Source: Trochalopteron elliotii (taxonomy: Eukaryota; Chordata; Aves; Passeriformes; Leiothrichidae). Taken from it: 64,000 nucleotides of DNA. This document shows positions 62,002 through 64,000 of the stretch, one piece after another; position 1 is the first letter of the stretch, and each line of letters begins with the position of its first letter. The stretch is taken from contig JANPWX010000640.1 of NCBI GenBank assembly GCA_024734555.1, forward strand, positions 62,001 to 126,000, given 5' to 3'. The notes beneath the pieces are model-generated. The model ran no database searches. It was not told the origin of the DNA and worked only from the letters and a program-made list of their open reading frames with translations. The translations under genes and the position numbers were made by a program.

Positions 62002-63250
62002 GTTTGTCTCCTGTCTCTCCCTTATCACTGCTGTGAAAGAAAAACACTCGATAAACCATTTTTATCAAAGCCTATTTGAAGAGCATACACCTAAAGTAAG
62101 ACCATAAATTTTCACTACTCACGTCAGGAGTACCAGTCTAAGCAACTGATTTACATGTTTCAAAGGGTAAAAACTAGCGTTCTTAATGAGGGACTATGCC
62201 AAAGCCTAATTAGGATTTGTCGCCCATGCTGCATCTTTGCCATTCAAAGGCCAGCAGAAATAGGCTGATCACAAAGGCTGCTACAACCTACCTACATGAC
62301 CAAAGGATGGAAACACCAGAGGAGAATATTTACAACTTGAAAAAAATCCCACAGCATAATACAAAAGAGGAATCCCAAACTTAGCAAACAAGTTTAACGT
62401 CACAGATTTCTAATAGTATTTCACATTGCATCTGTCTGCAATGGTACACACCAGATCTAGGAGTTAAAACACAATAATGAAACTTCCAACAAGTAACCAG
62501 CATTTCATTTCGGCACAAACCAAAACGAAATCTCATCATGGTATCATCACCGCAGTGTCTAGCTTACCATTTAAAAGAATTAACATTTAAAGTAGGTGCG
62601 TAATTAAATGTTTCAGAAAAGGAAAATCAAGACATTGTCCTTCCACTTCCCAAGCTACTGTGAACAAGCCAGAACCAAGCAGCAACACAGCTACCCTGCG
62701 GTGACAGACAGCGACCAGCCCCAAGCGACAGCACTGATCATTCCCAGTTTAACATGACAATGGAACAGCTGAAACGACTGCAGAAGCTTTACCCAAGATC
62801 ATTCAACACGAGCAAAGCTGCCGAGTTTCTCGCTTCTAACCCTTGCACTGTAATATACAGCAACAAGAGACACGCAGTGCTGCCTTAGACACTTTAAGTA
62901 GATTTTTCTTTCAGTAATAACACGTGAGAGGCATAAATAACTTCAGCTGAAGTCTCAGGTTAATTAGTGCAAACCCACTAAATGGCCCGTCAACGTAGCA
63001 AGGATGAGACACACCCTCAGAAAAAGGCTAGTTCTCCCAATCCACTCCAAGTAGGAAAACAAACGCTGGCTCAAATCCCACACTTACCACTAGATAGTAT
63101 TTAACCTGTAAAAATGCTGTAAGTCACTAAAACCCTGGTCCCAACCTGCTGCACTAACACAGACCTACAGAAGGTAGAAGGAGCCTCTGCAGCCTTCCCG
63201 GTGTGTGCAAACACTCCTAGAAAACCCAGCTCCTTGTCCCTCTGCCCAGG
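62002..63250 (-). other. TDRD12: TDRD12 5' UTR end and upstream intron
   Basis: The 5' UTR part of exon 2 runs to about 62030, where an acceptor (tttttctttcacag) occurs. The sequence above is intronic. A consensus donor on the minus strand at 63088 (CTAGTG|gtaagtg) could end a non-coding first exon; an alternative donor is GAACGAG|gtcagt near 63402. No further coding exon is seen. Confidence 0.5.
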
Positions 63251-63540
63251 GATCCATCTAAACCCTGCAGAGCGAGGCAAGAGCGGTACGGCCACAGGGG
63301 CTTCAAGAACCGCTTCCTTCGCTTTACTCCCTCTCCCCAATCTCCACTTCCCGCTATCCTGCCGTAGTTCCGCGCTGTTCCCCGTAGGAACAAGCCCACT
63401 GACCTCGTTCTCCGGCCTCGCAGCCTCCACACGCCGCCCGCTCCCCGCGGAACCTTCCAGAAGGCGCTTCCCGCGGCCCCTGCCAGAACTGCCCAGCGCT
63501 CCCGCCGGCAGAGCCACGCCCGGGTCGGCTCTGAGCCCCG
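63250..63540 (-). promoter_or_regulatory. TDRD12: TDRD12 CpG-rich promoter region
   Basis: CpG density rises sharply above 63250 and the likely first exon(s) lie at its lower edge. On the minus strand it contains GGGCAGTT (63487-63494), a MYB-type site; A-MYB drives piRNA-pathway genes in mouse and rooster testis. It also has E2F-like TTCCCGC words near 63347 and 63466. No TATA box was seen. The start site is not resolved. Confidence 0.55.
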
Positions 63541-63895
63541 GATGGGCCATTCCCGCCTCCGAGCCCAGCACGGCCCGTTCCCGCCTCCGAGCCCCGAATG
63601 GCCCGTTCCCGCCTCCGAGCCCAGCACGGCCCGTTCCCGCCTCCGAGCCCCGAATGGCCCGTTCCCGCCTCCGAGCCCAGCACGGCCCGTTCCCGCCTCC
63701 GAGCCCCGAATGGCCCGTTCCCGCCTCCGAGCCCAGCACGGCCCGTTCCCGCCTCCGAGCCCCGAATGGCCCGTTCCCGCCTCCGAGCCCAGCACGGCCC
63801 GTTCCCGCCTCCGAGCCCCGAATGGCCCGTTCCCGCCTCCGAGCCCAGCACGGCTCGTTCCCGCCTCAGAGCCCGGCGTGGCCCATTCCCACCTC
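63540..63895. repeat. 28-bp CpG minisatellite with 12 E2F-type sites
   Basis: About 12.5 units of 28 bp alternate between two variants that share GGCCCGTTCCCGCCTCCGAG and end in CCCAGCAC or CCCCGAAT, giving a 56-bp higher-order dimer. Every intact unit contains TTCCCGCC (GGCGGGAA on the minus strand), the E2F/E2F6 octamer, at 63550 and then every 28 bp to 63858. A 13th copy at 63886 is degenerate (attcccacc). All frames are open because 28 is not a multiple of 3 and no unit holds a stop; the proline/arginine-rich ORFs here are artefacts. Confidence 0.9.
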
Positions 63896-64000
63896 CTCAG
63901 GCTGTTGCCAACGACACAGCCAGCAATTCCCAGGTGTAAAAAACACCTGAAACGCTGAAGGAAATCTCACAAAGCGCATGGAAGTCCATCGTTTTGGTTT

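Noticed and set aside
63201..63950. 249-codon + strand ORF rich in Pro/Arg/Ser, and similar minus-strand ORFs
   Set aside because: The ORFs run through the 28-bp GC-rich tandem array, which is open in all frames on both strands. They have no independent coding evidence.

Overview
The window is vertebrate nuclear DNA, and almost certainly avian. It has split genes with GT-AG introns, tetrapod gene content, compact intergenic space, and reverse-oriented CR1 LINE tails of the type found in birds. A songbird is likely, but the species cannot be fixed from sequence alone. No prokaryotic, CRISPR or intact viral feature is visible.

Layout. (1) 1-14.1 kb, + strand: the 3' end of VAT1L. This comprises a long intron (1-9305), the penultimate exon (9306-9389), the last coding exon (11243-11341) and a ~2.7 kb 3' UTR. 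(2) 14.1-26.9 kb: intergenic DNA with no exon I can support. It holds a divergent inverted repeat pair, simple repeats and an A-tailed segment. (3) 26.9-31.65 kb, + strand: complete three-exon CLEC3A, a secreted cartilage C-type lectin, with a TATA box and a poly(A) signal. (4) 31.65-39.2 kb: a junction region. It holds a degenerate minisatellite, a small arginine-rich ORF (37376-37540, -) with a good Kozak context and a perfect CRE-like inverted repeat upstream, and an orphan CpG island. (5) 39.2-63.9 kb, - strand: complete TDRD12, a germline piRNA factor. I reconstructed it as 30 coding exons, all with compatible phases, giving about 1230 residues: Tudor, degenerate DEAD-like helicase, CCCH-type finger, Tudor, CS domain and an acidic tail. 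(6) 63.25-63.9 kb: its CpG-rich 5' region. This ends in a 28-bp tandem array that repeats the E2F/E2F6 octamer GGCGGGAA twelve times.

VAT1L and CLEC3A are neighbours at human 16q23, where WWOX follows. TDRD12 lies at human 19q13. The window therefore crosses a synteny junction relative to human, between 31.7 and 39.2 kb. The genes do not form one pathway. TDRD12, and possibly the small basic ORF, look germline-related, CLEC3A is a cartilage gene and VAT1L is largely neural.

The most interesting signals are the E2F-site array at the TDRD12 promoter, the unrecognised small basic ORF with its CRE palindrome, and two TDRD12 details: a CCCH finger split by an intron, and a GC-AG intron whose read-through gives an immediate stop next to an AATAAA.
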